A DNA stretch of 64,000 nt from JAPHSX01 sp041554195 (GCA_041554195.1 JBFFMJ010000002.1:1-64000), one strand, 5' to 3'. Shown: positions 9,225 to 17,936, numbered from the stretch's first letter. Made by a program: numbers and translations. The notes: generated by a model not told the origin, from the sequence alone.

Positions 9225-9250
9225 GTAACAAGATGTAACCAATTTGTAAC
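9225..9250. promoter_or_regulatory. Candidate OmpR-family operator: three GTAAC direct repeats
   Basis: GTAAC occurs at 9225-9229, 9235-9239 and 9246-9250, that is at steps of 10 and 11 bases, one helical turn each; a related TTAAC is at 9203-9207. Direct repeats at helical phase are the usual target of winged-helix response regulators. The site lies in the only intergenic space between the cytochrome c'-like gene (leftward) and the response regulator gene (rightward), so it could control both. Binding is inferred. Confidence 0.6.
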
Positions 9251-9288
9251 AGAATTATGTCAATACAATAAAAGAGCAGGCACACCTA

Positions 9289-10002
9289 TTGAACACAAAT
9301 AAATCACGTCTATTGGTCGTCGATGACGAACCTGAACTAAGAAGGCTGCTGAAGAGCTATCTTTCGAAGGAGGGGTTTACTGTTGAAGCTGTTGAGGATG
9401 GCACGGCCATGGATCGATATCTTTCTGGTCATGAAGTCGATTTGGTTATTCTTGACCTGATGCTTCCCGGTGAAGATGGTCTTTCGATTGGACGTCGATT
9501 ACGACAGCAGAAAAATATGCCTATCATTATTCTCTCCGCGAGGGGTGAGGAACTTGATCGAATTGTAGGCCTTGAAATGGGTGCAGATGACTATCTCACC
9601 AAGCCCTTTAATCCAAGGGAGTTGCTGGCCAGAATCCGTTCAGTATTACGCCGGTGCAATGAAGTTAAACAGCCCACCGCCAGTGAAGAGCATATTCTTA
9701 CATTTGGTCCTTTTACCCTGGATCTACAAAAGCATGAACTCAGCAGGGATGGACAGGAGATCACTCTTACCTCGGGTGAGTTCACACTTTTACGCATCTT
9801 CCTTGAGCACTCAAATCGAGTATTGACTCGCGATAGCTTGCTCGAAATGACCAAAGGCTATGAGCATTCCCCTCTCGATCGCAGCATTGACGTCTGTGTG
9901 GGACGCTTGCGACGAAAAATTGAACCCGATCCCACTCAACCGGTTTATTTACGTACTGTTTGGGGTTCGGGCTATATTTTTTCACGACAAGGGAAAGCGT
10001 AA
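9289..10002 (+). CDS. OmpR/PhoB-family response regulator
   Basis: 237 residues: receiver domain 7-120 with acidic pocket VVDDEPE (D12, D13), phosphoacceptor D56 in VILDLMLPGEDG and the conserved lysine in YLTKPFNPREL; winged-helix DNA-binding domain about 140-235 (LTSGEFTLLRIFLEH, DRSIDVCVGRLRRKIE, RTVWGSGYIF). Starts with TTG at 9289, as no ATG is placed well. The sensor kinase gene follows after five bases. Likely controls the divergent leftward genes and itself through the three GTAAC repeats just upstream. The closest well-known relatives by layout are OmpR-EnvZ-type pairs; the signal is unknown. Confidence 0.9.
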   Translation: MNTNKSRLLVVDDEPELRRLLKSYLSKEGFTVEAVEDGTAMDRYLSGHEVDLVILDLMLPGEDGLSIGRRLRQQKNMPIIILSARGEELDRIVGLEMGADDYLTKPFNPRELLARIRSVLRRCNEVKQPTASEEHILTFGPFTLDLQKHELSRDGQEITLTSGEFTLLRIFLEHSNRVLTRDSLLEMTKGYEHSPLDRSIDVCVGRLRRKIEPDPTQPVYLRTVWGSGYIFSRQGKA

Positions 10003-10007
10003 TCAGC

Positions 10008-11333
10008 ATGCGATTCTTACAGTTTAAGAGTTTCTTTTGGAAGATTATCTTAACCATCGGAGTCGTATCTATTGGTTTCATGATGATTCTGCTTTCCACC
10101 ATAGCCTATTACATGGTGGTGCCACTTGGACAGATCGCGACGGATGATCTGGCCAGCATCATTTCCCATGCCGCCGAAACATGGGAAGCCACACCCAATG
10201 CCGAGCGTGAGGTGTTTGCAGGAAAAATGCGAAAAAAGCATGATCTCGTATTAACTAGTGCTGATGTGCCATTACGTGACTCAACAAGCCTGCTTCCATA
10301 CCTGTTTTTTCTTGAAGCATCTCTTGATAAACAGTTGGGCAAAGAGATACGCCTCAAAACAAGCCAGGATGAAAAAGGTGAGGATTGGTTCTGGGCCGAT
10401 GTCCCCTTATCCGATGATATATTGCGCTTTGGTTTTTCACGTTCACGTATAGGCGTTAAGCCATCAGTAGCCTTTTTTGTTCTCCTAATTACGGGATTTT
10501 GTTTAACCTTTATCACTGCACTCCTACTTACACGACGCCTGACTGTTACCATAGAACGTCTTTACCAGGCAGCGCAATTAATAGGAAAAGGACAGTGGCC
10601 GGATCCTGTGAAAGAGGAAGGGCCTGAAGAGCTGGCCGTTCTTGCCAGGGAATTTAACCGCATGAACATCCAGGTGAGAGAGTTACTTGCCAACCGCACG
10701 ACCATGCTAGCAGGGATTTCACACGATCTTCGAACCCCCCTCACTCAAATTCAGTTAGCCCTGGCTATGCTACCCAACGATGGCGGGGATGCACAGTTGA
10801 TGAATGGAATTCACCGGGATCTCGAATCTGTTAACCGACTTATTGGACAGGCGCTTCAGGTCAACCTGGAATTGGACAATCAGGAAAAGGAGCCGACACG
10901 GATTTCTGAGGCACTGGATCATATTATTGAAGCGGCAAAGCAAGGAGAACAACTGATAGAGTGGCGTTCTGATAAAACCTTCCGCTTTATGCTAAATCCG
11001 CTGGCACTCCAGCGCATCGTTTCAAACCTGTTGGAAAATGCAATACGTTATGGCGAAGGGAAACCGGTAAGCATAGAATGTCTCTGTGAGAATAACTTTC
11101 TCATTATTCAGGTACTGGATCATGGGCCAGGCATTCCTCCAGAACAGCGTGAAGCCGTATTCCAACCTTTTTTCAGACTGGAAAAATCCCGCAGCAGCGT
11201 GACAGGAGGAAGTGGTCTGGGGCTAGCTATTGTCCGTCAGCTCGCGGATACAAATGGCTGGACGGTACAGCTGCTGGAACGTGAGGGTGGTGGAACATGT
11301 GCCAGATTAACTATTCCAATAGAGGAGGTGTGA
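10008..11333 (+). CDS. EnvZ-like membrane sensor histidine kinase
   Basis: 441 residues from the ATG at 10008 (upstream in-frame codons fall inside the regulator gene). Order: transmembrane helix 1 (about 11-33), a periplasmic sensor part of some 110 residues, transmembrane helix 2 (about 150-172), HAMP linker, HisKA with the phospho-histidine H239 in GISHDLRTPLTQIQLAL, then HATPase with N box (SNLLENAIRYGEG) and G boxes (DHGPGIPPEQREAVFQPFF, GSGLGLAIVRQLA). It pairs with the response regulator just upstream. Its 3' end is followed directly by the decayed recJ fragment. Confidence 0.9.
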   Translation: MRFLQFKSFFWKIILTIGVVSIGFMMILLSTIAYYMVVPLGQIATDDLASIISHAAETWEATPNAEREVFAGKMRKKHDLVLTSADVPLRDSTSLLPYLFFLEASLDKQLGKEIRLKTSQDEKGEDWFWADVPLSDDILRFGFSRSRIGVKPSVAFFVLLITGFCLTFITALLLTRRLTVTIERLYQAAQLIGKGQWPDPVKEEGPEELAVLAREFNRMNIQVRELLANRTTMLAGISHDLRTPLTQIQLALAMLPNDGGDAQLMNGIHRDLESVNRLIGQALQVNLELDNQEKEPTRISEALDHIIEAAKQGEQLIEWRSDKTFRFMLNPLALQRIVSNLLENAIRYGEGKPVSIECLCENNFLIIQVLDHGPGIPPEQREAVFQPFFRLEKSRSSVTGGSGLGLAIVRQLADTNGWTVQLLEREGGGTCARLTIPIEEV

Positions 11334-11349
11334 GGGCTGTCCTGCCTTT

Positions 11350-11640
11350 ACAATGAAGGCACAGGCAATGCAACTTCACAGCGAAATACCCTGAGCAAGT
11401 GGAGTGTCGAACCCCTATTCGACGGTTGATTCGATGTGGCAAGAGCCCGCATAGTCGGCGAGAGTGCAGTGGCACTGGTCACACTCCGGGAAGAGTGGCG
11501 ATGCCACCGACTTTAATCTTAATGACTCGGTGTTGGTATTGGAACCACAGCATGTACAGATAGCCTAGCGGCTCGATGTTTATGAATGGAGGAGAAACCA
11601 GAGCTTGCAGTTGCTGATCGATACGGTTGTGGCGGAGTAG
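11350..11640 (+). pseudogene. recJ: Decayed second copy of the recJ 3' end
   Basis: This stretch aligns with the end of intact recJ (about 6472-6777). The last ~90 bases agree at roughly four in five or more positions (for example GTACAGAT-GCCTA, CGGCTCGATGTT, TTGCAGTTGCTG and ATACGGTTGTGGCG followed by GAGTAG), and earlier blocks match VEPLFDG, ARIVGE and the DSG...DA...FN region. It carries in-frame stops (a TGA replaces the Trp codon after LFDG, a TAG replaces the Tyr codon in the QIAY stretch), a small frameshift and a deletion of about 16 bases, so it is not coding. It ends with the same stop codon and lies just before thrC, whereas the intact gene is 4.6 kb away beyond the accessory block. 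Confidence 0.88.
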
Positions 11641-11705
11641 TAGGAACATTGCCGTCAACCGTAAATACGGCAGAAAATCCTGAGGAACCCCGCTGCCGAA
11701 TTCGC

Positions 11706-11711
11706 TATAAT
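11706..11711 (+). promoter_or_regulatory. -10 element of the thrC promoter
   Basis: A perfect TATAAT, with no good -35 at the expected distance. It overlaps the ATG at 11710, which would therefore lie upstream of the transcript start; this supports the GTG at 11755 as the thrC start. Confidence 0.55.
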
Positions 11712-11754
11712 GCCCCGCAATTCCATAACGTCATACAAGCATTCAGGACTAACC

Positions 11755-13224
11755 GTGAACTTTATCGAAACCCGTGGTAACGACGGCCAGAAGCCCCTCA
11801 AGGTCAGTTTTTCAGAGGCTATTCTCAACCCGATGTCCTCTTTTGGCGGCATCTACTCCCCCGAATCCCTGCCAGATTTGGGGGATTCCTTCCTCGCCGA
11901 CCACCTGAATGCCGACTACAAGAGCCTGGCGCGCGATATCCTGGCCGCCTTTGCCATCGACATCGATCAGGAGGTGATCGAGCAGGCGCTGGCGCTCTAC
12001 GACCACTTCGATGACCCGGCCAACCCGGTGCCGGTGGTGAAGGTGCGTGACGACCTCTACGTGAGCGAGCTCTACCACGGCGCGACCCGCGCCTTTAAGG
12101 ATATGGCCCTGCAGCCCTTCGGTATCGTGCTCTCGGCGCTGGCACAGAAGCGCGGGGAGAACTACCTGATCCTGGCCGCCACCTCGGGTGATACTGGCCC
12201 GGCGGCGCTGGAGACCTTTAAGAACCGTGCCAATGTGCAGGTGGCCTGCCTCTACCCGGATGGCGGCACCTCGGATGTGCAGCGCCTGCAGATGGTGACC
12301 GAGGATGCGGCCAACCTGAAGGTGATCGGCATTCATGGTGACTTTGACGATGCCCAGGCGGCGCTTAAGCAGCTGCTCGGCTCGGCGACCTTCAGGGAGA
12401 AGCTGCAGCAGAAGAATATCCACCTCTCTGCCGCCAACTCGGTCAACTTTGGCCGCATTATCTTCCAGACCATCTATCACGTTCACTCCTACCTGGAGCT
12501 GGTGCGCCAGGGGGCGATTGAGCTGGGGGAGAAGGTCTACCTGAATGTGCCCAGCGGCAACTTCGGTAATGCACTGGGTGGTTACTACGCGATGAAGATG
12601 GGGCTGCCGGTGGCGAAGATCCTCATCGCCTCGAACAATAACAATGTCCTGACCCGGCTGATCAATACCGGGCGCTACGACCTGCGTAGCCTCTCGGTGA
12701 TCCCTACTACCTCACCGGCGATGGATATCCTCAAGTCTTCCAATATCGAGCGGGTGCTGTTCGACCTGTTTGGTGCCGCGCGTACCAAAGAGCTGATGTT
12801 GCAGCTTGATAGCGATAAGCACTACGAACTTACTGCCGATGAGCTGGCGCAACTGCAGGCCATCTTCGCTGCCGATTTCTGCAACGATGCCGAGGGTAAG
12901 CAGTATATTAAAGAGGCCTTCGCTACGGGCTACCTGATGGACCCGCACACTGCCACCTGCTTTAAGACCTACGACACCTGTCGCACCGAGCCGTTGAAGA
13001 CCATTGCCTACTCCACCGCCGAGTGGACCAAGTTCTCGCCGGTGATCGCCAACGCCCTGACCGGCGAGGAGGATGCCCGCGATATCGATGCCCTGAAGTC
13101 GATTGCCAACGAGGCCGGTATCGCCATCCCTGAGGTGATTAGCTCCCTGTTCGATAAGCTCATCGCACAGGGCACCATTATCGATAAGGAAAATATCGAG
13201 CAGGAGATCCTGACCTTCCTATAA
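11755..13224 (+). CDS. thrC: Threonine synthase
   Basis: Converts O-phosphohomoserine to threonine, with PLP. 489 residues from the GTG at 11755, which has AGGA six bases upstream; an ATG at 11710 is rejected because the -10 box overlaps it. Seen: PLKVSFSEAILN and GGIYSPESLP at the N-terminus, the PLP lysine in HGATRAFKDMALQPFG, LAATSGDTGPAALE, SANSVNFGRIIFQTIYH and NVPSGNFGNALGGYYA, which binds the PLP phosphate. Its pathway partner hom lies upstream beyond recJ and the accessory block. A strong terminator follows, so it is probably a single-gene unit. Confidence 0.97.
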   Translation: MNFIETRGNDGQKPLKVSFSEAILNPMSSFGGIYSPESLPDLGDSFLADHLNADYKSLARDILAAFAIDIDQEVIEQALALYDHFDDPANPVPVVKVRDDLYVSELYHGATRAFKDMALQPFGIVLSALAQKRGENYLILAATSGDTGPAALETFKNRANVQVACLYPDGGTSDVQRLQMVTEDAANLKVIGIHGDFDDAQAALKQLLGSATFREKLQQKNIHLSAANSVNFGRIIFQTIYHVHSYLELVRQGAIELGEKVYLNVPSGNFGNALGGYYAMKMGLPVAKILIASNNNNVLTRLINTGRYDLRSLSVIPTTSPAMDILKSSNIERVLFDLFGAARTKELMLQLDSDKHYELTADELAQLQAIFAADFCNDAEGKQYIKEAFATGYLMDPHTATCFKTYDTCRTEPLKTIAYSTAEWTKFSPVIANALTGEEDARDIDALKSIANEAGIAIPEVISSLFDKLIAQGTIIDKENIEQEILTFL

Positions 13225-13246
13225 GGGTGATGGTTCATTTTGATGG

Positions 13247-13276
13247 AAAAAAGCCGTTCAAGTGAACGGCTTTTTT
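13247..13276. terminator. Intrinsic terminator after thrC
   Basis: AAAAAAGCCGTTCA, two-base loop, TGAACGGCTTTTTT: a perfect 14-base inverted repeat, usable on either strand. Confidence 0.92.
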
Positions 13277-13376
13277 GTTTGTGAGGTGGCGGGTAAGCGC
13301 TGTTCATGTCAATCGCTGATGCTGAGGTTTGTTTTGTCCGGGAGGGCACTACAGGCCATTTTTCCCTGATTCGCCG

Positions 13377-13406
13377 TGGACAGCACGGCCCCCAATCCAG
13401 TACAAT
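13377..13406 (+). promoter_or_regulatory. Candidate carAB promoter
   Basis: TGGACA at 13377-13382 and TACAAT at 13401-13406, 18 bases apart, five of six matches to consensus in each box. Transcription from here would give a leader of about 100 bases before carA. Confidence 0.55.
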
Positions 13407-13456
13407 TTGCCTGTTAAGTCGGAACGGATCTGTTCTCGACACTCTTATCGAATTTT

Positions 13457-13488
13457 AGCGGGAAGGGCCTGAACGGGTCATTCCCGCT
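13457..13488 (+). promoter_or_regulatory. Hairpin in the carA leader
   Basis: AGCGGGAA (13457-13464) and TTCCCGCT (13481-13488) form a perfect 8-base stem with a 16-base loop, followed by only three T. It lies 27 bases before the carA start. It could be an attenuator-like or translation-control element; the weak T-run speaks against simple termination. Confidence 0.45.
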
Positions 13489-13515
13489 TTGCGCATCTAA
13501 TACGTGGAGGTTACC

Positions 13516-14664
13516 TTGCGGCAACCGGCCCTACTGGCCCTTGAAGATGGCACCCTGTTCTGGGGGGAGTCTATCGGTAATGAAGGGCAGACCGTGGGTG
13601 AGGTGGTATTTAATACTGCGCTCACCGGTTATCAGGAGATTTTGACTGATCCGTCGTACGCGCGGCAGATCGTTACCCTGACCTATCCCCATATCGGCAA
13701 CACCGGCACCAATGACGAAGATGAGGAGTCCTCTCACATCGTCGCCAGCGGCCTGGTGATCCGCGACCTGCCGCTGCTTGCCAGCAGCTGGCGCAGCCAG
13801 CGACCGCTGGATCAGTACCTGCGCGATAACAATGTCGTGGGTATTGCCGACATCGATACCCGCAAGCTGACCCGCATCCTGCGCGAGAAGGGCGCGCAGA
13901 GCGGCTGCATCGTCGCCGGTGAGAACATCGACGCCGAGGCGGCGGTCGCTGCCGCCAAGGGCTTTGGTGGTCTCAAGGGAATGGACCTGGCCAAAGAGGT
14001 GACTACCGGCCAGGCCTATGAGTGGGCACAGGGCAGCTGGACGCTAGAGGGCGGCCTGCCGGGTCACCCCGATGGCCCCATTGAAGAGGCCCTGCCGCAC
14101 CATGTGGTGGCCTTCGACTATGGTGTGAAGCGCAACATCCTGCGCATGCTGGTGGACCGTGGCTGCCGCCTCACCGTGGTGCCGGCCAAGACCCCGTTTG
14201 ACGAGGTGATGAAGCTCAAGCCCGATGGTGTCTTCCTCTCCAATGGTCCCGGGGATCCTGAGCCCTGCGACTATGCGATTGATGCGATTAAGCAGTTGAC
14301 CGGAACCGGTCTGCCGATGTTCGGTATCTGTCTCGGTCACCAACTGTTGTCTCTGGCCAGTGGTGCGCAGACGCTGAAGATGAAGTTCGGCCACCATGGT
14401 GCCAACCATCCGGTGCAGGACCTCGATAGTGGCGTGGTGATGATCACCTCGCAGAACCACGGTTTTGCGGTGGATGAGACGAGCCTGCCGGATAACCTGC
14501 GGGCCACCCATCGCTCGCTGTTCGACGGTTCACTGCAGGGGGTACACCGTACCGACTGTCCGGCCTTCAGCTTCCAGGGGCACCCTGAAGCGAGTCCCGG
14601 CCCGCACGATGTGGCCCCGCTGTTCGATCACTTCATCGAGTTGATTGAAGATAGTAAGAAATAA
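13516..14664 (+). CDS. carA: Carbamoyl-phosphate synthase small subunit
   Basis: Glutamine amidotransferase subunit that feeds ammonia to CarB for pyrimidine and arginine synthesis. 382 residues from the TTG at 13516, chosen because GGAGG lies five bases upstream and the product then begins RQPALLALEDGTLFWG as in the family; the GTG at 13504 overlaps that site. N-terminal CarA domain (GYQEILTDPSYARQIVTLTYPHIGN), then the class I amidotransferase domain with catalytic cysteine in MFGICLGHQLLSLA and the His/Glu pair in FQGHPEASPGPHD. carB follows after 53 bases that hold a small GGGGCG/CGCCCC hairpin. Confidence 0.96.
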   Translation: MRQPALLALEDGTLFWGESIGNEGQTVGEVVFNTALTGYQEILTDPSYARQIVTLTYPHIGNTGTNDEDEESSHIVASGLVIRDLPLLASSWRSQRPLDQYLRDNNVVGIADIDTRKLTRILREKGAQSGCIVAGENIDAEAAVAAAKGFGGLKGMDLAKEVTTGQAYEWAQGSWTLEGGLPGHPDGPIEEALPHHVVAFDYGVKRNILRMLVDRGCRLTVVPAKTPFDEVMKLKPDGVFLSNGPGDPEPCDYAIDAIKQLTGTGLPMFGICLGHQLLSLASGAQTLKMKFGHHGANHPVQDLDSGVVMITSQNHGFAVDETSLPDNLRATHRSLFDGSLQGVHRTDCPAFSFQGHPEASPGPHDVAPLFDHFIELIEDSKK

Positions 14665-14717
14665 TTCTCGGGGCGGTGACGCCCCGTTTGATTAAACAGA
14701 TTGAGTAAAAGACTGCT

Positions 14718-17700
14718 ATGCCAAAGCGTACAGACATCCAAAGCATTCTCATCATCGGTGCCGGCCCGATCATTATCGGTCAGGCCTGTGAGTTCGACTA
14801 TTCCGGTGCTCAGGCCTGTAAGGCGCTACGCGAGGAGGGCTACCGGGTCATCCTGGTGAACTCCAATCCCGCCACCATCATGACCGACCCGGAGATGGCC
14901 GATGCGACCTACATCGAGCCTATCACCTGGCAGGCGGTAGAGCGGATCATCGAAAAAGAGAAGCCCGATGCGCTGCTACCCACCATGGGTGGCCAGACCG
15001 CACTTAACTGTGCGCTGGACCTGGCCCGTGAAGGGGTACTGGAGAAGCACGGTATAGAGATGATCGGTGCCGACAAAGAGGCCATCGACAAGGCCGAGGA
15101 CCGTGACAAGTTCCACAAGGCAATGACCAAGATTGGTCTGGATATGCCCAAGGCCGCGGTGGCCCACTCGATGGAAGAGGCGTGGCAGGTGCAGGCGCAG
15201 GTCGGTTTCCCCACCATCATCCGTCCCAGCTTCACCATGGGCGGCTCCGGTGGCGGTATCGCCTATAACAAGGAGGAGTTTGTCGAGATCTGCGAGCGCG
15301 GCCTCGACCTCTCACCGACCAGCGAGCTGCTGGTCGAAGAGTCGATCCTCGGCTGGAAAGAGTACGAGATGGAGGTGGTGCGCGACCGCAAGGACAACTG
15401 CATCATCATCTGTTCCATTGAGAACTTCGACCCGATGGGCGTGCATACCGGTGACTCGATTACCGTGGCCCCGGCGCAGACCCTGACCGACAAAGAGTAC
15501 CAGATCATGCGCGACGCCTCGCTGGCGGTACTGCGCGAGATCGGGGTGGAGACCGGTGGTTCCAACGTACAGTTTGCGATCAATCCCGAGAACGGTCGCA
15601 TGACCATTATCGAGATGAACCCACGCGTCTCCCGCTCCTCGGCGCTGGCCTCCAAGGCGACCGGCTTCCCCATTGCCAAGGTGGCGGCCAAGCTGGCGGT
15701 CGGTTACACCCTGGATGAGCTACAGAACGACATTACCGGTGGCGCCACCCCGGCCTCGTTTGAGCCGAGCATTGACTACGTGGTCACCAAGATCCCGCGT
15801 TTCACCTTCGAGAAATTCCCCAAGGCCGACTCCAATCTCACCACCCAGATGAAGTCGGTGGGTGAGGTGATGGCGATTGGTCGCACGCAGCAGGAGTCGT
15901 TCCAGAAGGCGTTGCGTGGCCTGGAGATCGGGGTTGATGGTTTTGATGAGATCATCGATATCAATGATGCCGATGCGATGGATACCCTGCGTCGCGAGCT
16001 GCGCCGCGGCAGTGCCGAGCGTGTCTTCTACGTCGGCGATGCCTTCCGCATGGGGCTGACCCTGGAAGAGGTTAACGAACTGACCCACATCGACCCCTGG
16101 TTCCTGGTGCAGATCGAAGAGTTGATCGCGCTGGAGAAAGAGGCCGCCGCCCTCGGTCTTGACGGTCTTGACGACAAATTTGTCCGTAAGCTCAAGCGCA
16201 AGGGCTTCTCGGATCGCCGCCTGGCGAAGGTGCTTGGCGTCAGCGAGGATGTGTTCCGCAAGCTGCGTCACCAGCACGGTATCCGCCCGGTCTACAAGCG
16301 TGTCGACACCTGCGCTGCCGAGTTCTCCACCTCCACCGCCTACATGTACTCCACCTACGAGGAGGAGTGCGAGGCCAACCCCACCGACCGCGACAAGATC
16401 ATGGTGCTCGGTGGCGGCCCTAACAGAATTGGTCAGGGCATTGAGTTTGACTACTGCTGCGTACACGCGGCGCTGGCGATGCGCGAAGACGGTTACGAGA
16501 CCATTATGGTCAACTGTAACCCCGAGACCGTCTCTACCGATTACGATACCTCGGATCGCCTGTTCTTCGAGCCGCTGACGCTGGAGGATGTGCTGGAGAT
16601 CATTGACCTGGAAAAGCCCAAGGGCGTGATCGTGCAGTACGGCGGTCAGACCCCGCTGAAGCTGGCCCGTGACCTGGAGGCCGCCGGTGCCCCGATCATC
16701 GGCACCACCCCTGACTCCATCGATCTGGCCGAAGACCGCGAGCGCTTCCAGCAGCTGATCGAGGAGCTGGGCCTGCGCCAGCCACCCAACCGTACCGCCC
16801 GTGATCCGGAGACCGCAGTCAGGCTGGCCGAGGAGATCGGTTACCCGCTGGTGGTGCGTCCCTCCTATGTACTGGGTGGTCGTGCCATGGAAATCGTCTA
16901 TAACGAGTCGGAGTTGCGCACCTATATGCGTGATGCGGTGAAGGTCTCCAACGAGTCCCCGGTGCTGTTGGATCGCTTCCTTGATGATGCGATTGAGGTC
17001 GATGTCGACGCCATCTGTGATGGTAAGGATGTGCTGATCGGCGGCATCATGCAGCACATTGAGCAGGCCGGAGTGCACTCCGGTGACTCCGCCTGTTCGC
17101 TGCCCCCTTATAGCCTATCTGAAGAGATTCAGGATGAGATGCGCCGGCAGATTGTGGCCATGGCGCATGGCCTGAAGGTGGTCGGGCTGATGAACACCCA
17201 GTTCGCGATCAAGGACAACGATGTCTACGTACTGGAGGTCAACCCGCGTGCCTCGCGTACCGTGCCCTTTGTCTCCAAGGCGACGCAGCGTCCACTGGCC
17301 AAGGTGGCGGCTCGCTGCATGGTCGGTAACAGCCTCGCCTCGCAGGGTGAGCTAAAAGAGATCATCCCCGCTTACTTCTCGGTGAAGGAGGCGGTATTCC
17401 CCTTCATCAAGTTCCCCGGCGTTGACCCCATCCTTGGCCCGGAGATGAAGTCTACCGGTGAGGTGATGGGAGTCGGGCGCACCTTTGGTGAGGCCTACAA
17501 CAAGGCACAGCAGGGGGCCGGTATCGTGTTGCCTGAGTCGGGTCGTGCCTTTGTCAGCGTGCGTGATTCGGACAAGCCGGGTGTGATCCAGATCGCCCGC
17601 GACCTCTCCAAACTCGGCTTCGAGGTGGTGACCACCCGTGGTACCGCTGCCGTGCTGACTGAGGCCGGGGTGGAGTGTCAGATCGTCAACAAGATGGATG

Positions 17701-17936
17701 AGGATCGCCCCAACATCGTTGACATGATCAAGAACGATGAGATTAGCTTCATCGTCAACACCACCGAAGGTAAGCAGGCGATTGACGATTCCTACAGCAT
17801 TCGTCGTGAGGCGCTGCAACACAAGGTTACCTATACCACTACGCTGGCCGGTGCCGCGGCAAGCTGCCGCGCGATGAATCGTCGCGACCAGATCGATGTG
17901 AACCGTCTGCAAGACCTGCATCAGGAGCTGAATTAA
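14718..17936 (+). CDS. carB: Carbamoyl-phosphate synthase large subunit
   Basis: 1072 residues, the usual length. Two homologous ATP-grasp halves: the first begins SILIIGAGPIIIGQACEFDYSG with IIRPSFTMGGSGGGIAYN, the second begins near residue 555 with MVLGGGPNRIGQGIEFDYCC and VVRPSYVLGGRAMEIVY. An oligomerisation domain lies between them, and the C-terminal MGS-like allosteric domain (from about 935, FVSVRDSDKPGVIQIARDL) binds UMP and ornithine in relatives. ATG at 14718. The stop codon overlaps the greA start by one base (TAATG), so translation is coupled. Confidence 0.97.
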   Translation: MPKRTDIQSILIIGAGPIIIGQACEFDYSGAQACKALREEGYRVILVNSNPATIMTDPEMADATYIEPITWQAVERIIEKEKPDALLPTMGGQTALNCALDLAREGVLEKHGIEMIGADKEAIDKAEDRDKFHKAMTKIGLDMPKAAVAHSMEEAWQVQAQVGFPTIIRPSFTMGGSGGGIAYNKEEFVEICERGLDLSPTSELLVEESILGWKEYEMEVVRDRKDNCIIICSIENFDPMGVHTGDSITVAPAQTLTDKEYQIMRDASLAVLREIGVETGGSNVQFAINPENGRMTIIEMNPRVSRSSALASKATGFPIAKVAAKLAVGYTLDELQNDITGGATPASFEPSIDYVVTKIPRFTFEKFPKADSNLTTQMKSVGEVMAIGRTQQESFQKALRGLEIGVDGFDEIIDINDADAMDTLRRELRRGSAERVFYVGDAFRMGLTLEEVNELTHIDPWFLVQIEELIALEKEAAALGLDGLDDKFVRKLKRKGFSDRRLAKVLGVSEDVFRKLRHQHGIRPVYKRVDTCAAEFSTSTAYMYSTYEEECEANPTDRDKIMVLGGGPNRIGQGIEFDYCCVHAALAMREDGYETIMVNCNPETVSTDYDTSDRLFFEPLTLEDVLEIIDLEKPKGVIVQYGGQTPLKLARDLEAAGAPIIGTTPDSIDLAEDRERFQQLIEELGLRQPPNRTARDPETAVRLAEEIGYPLVVRPSYVLGGRAMEIVYNESELRTYMRDAVKVSNESPVLLDRFLDDAIEVDVDAICDGKDVLIGGIMQHIEQAGVHSGDSACSLPPYSLSEEIQDEMRRQIVAMAHGLKVVGLMNTQFAIKDNDVYVLEVNPRASRTVPFVSKATQRPLAKVAARCMVGNSLASQGELKEIIPAYFSVKEAVFPFIKFPGVDPILGPEMKSTGEVMGVGRTFGEAYNKAQQGAGIVLPESGRAFVSVRDSDKPGVIQIARDLSKLGFEVVTTRGTAAVLTEAGVECQIVNKMDEDRPNIVDMIKNDEISFIVNTTEGKQAIDDSYSIRREALQHKVTYTTTLAGAAASCRAMNRRDQIDVNRLQDLHQELN

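Noticed and set aside
11710..11754. Upstream ATG start for thrC
   Set aside because: It overlaps the TATAAT box and lacks a ribosome-binding site; the GTG at 11755 has one and fits the family N-terminus.
6778..11760. Integrase, transposase or inverted repeats that would mark the accessory block as a mobile element
   Set aside because: No recombinase gene or terminal inverted repeats seen; only the recJ 3' duplication brackets it.
13305..13458. 50-codon frame ending at the base of the carA leader hairpin, as a possible leader peptide
   Set aside because: The likely carA promoter (13377-13406) lies inside it, so the transcript would not contain its start; no ribosome-binding site.
15720..17078. 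Open frame of 452 codons on the - strand inside carB
   Set aside because: Antisense shadow of carB with biased composition and no domain.
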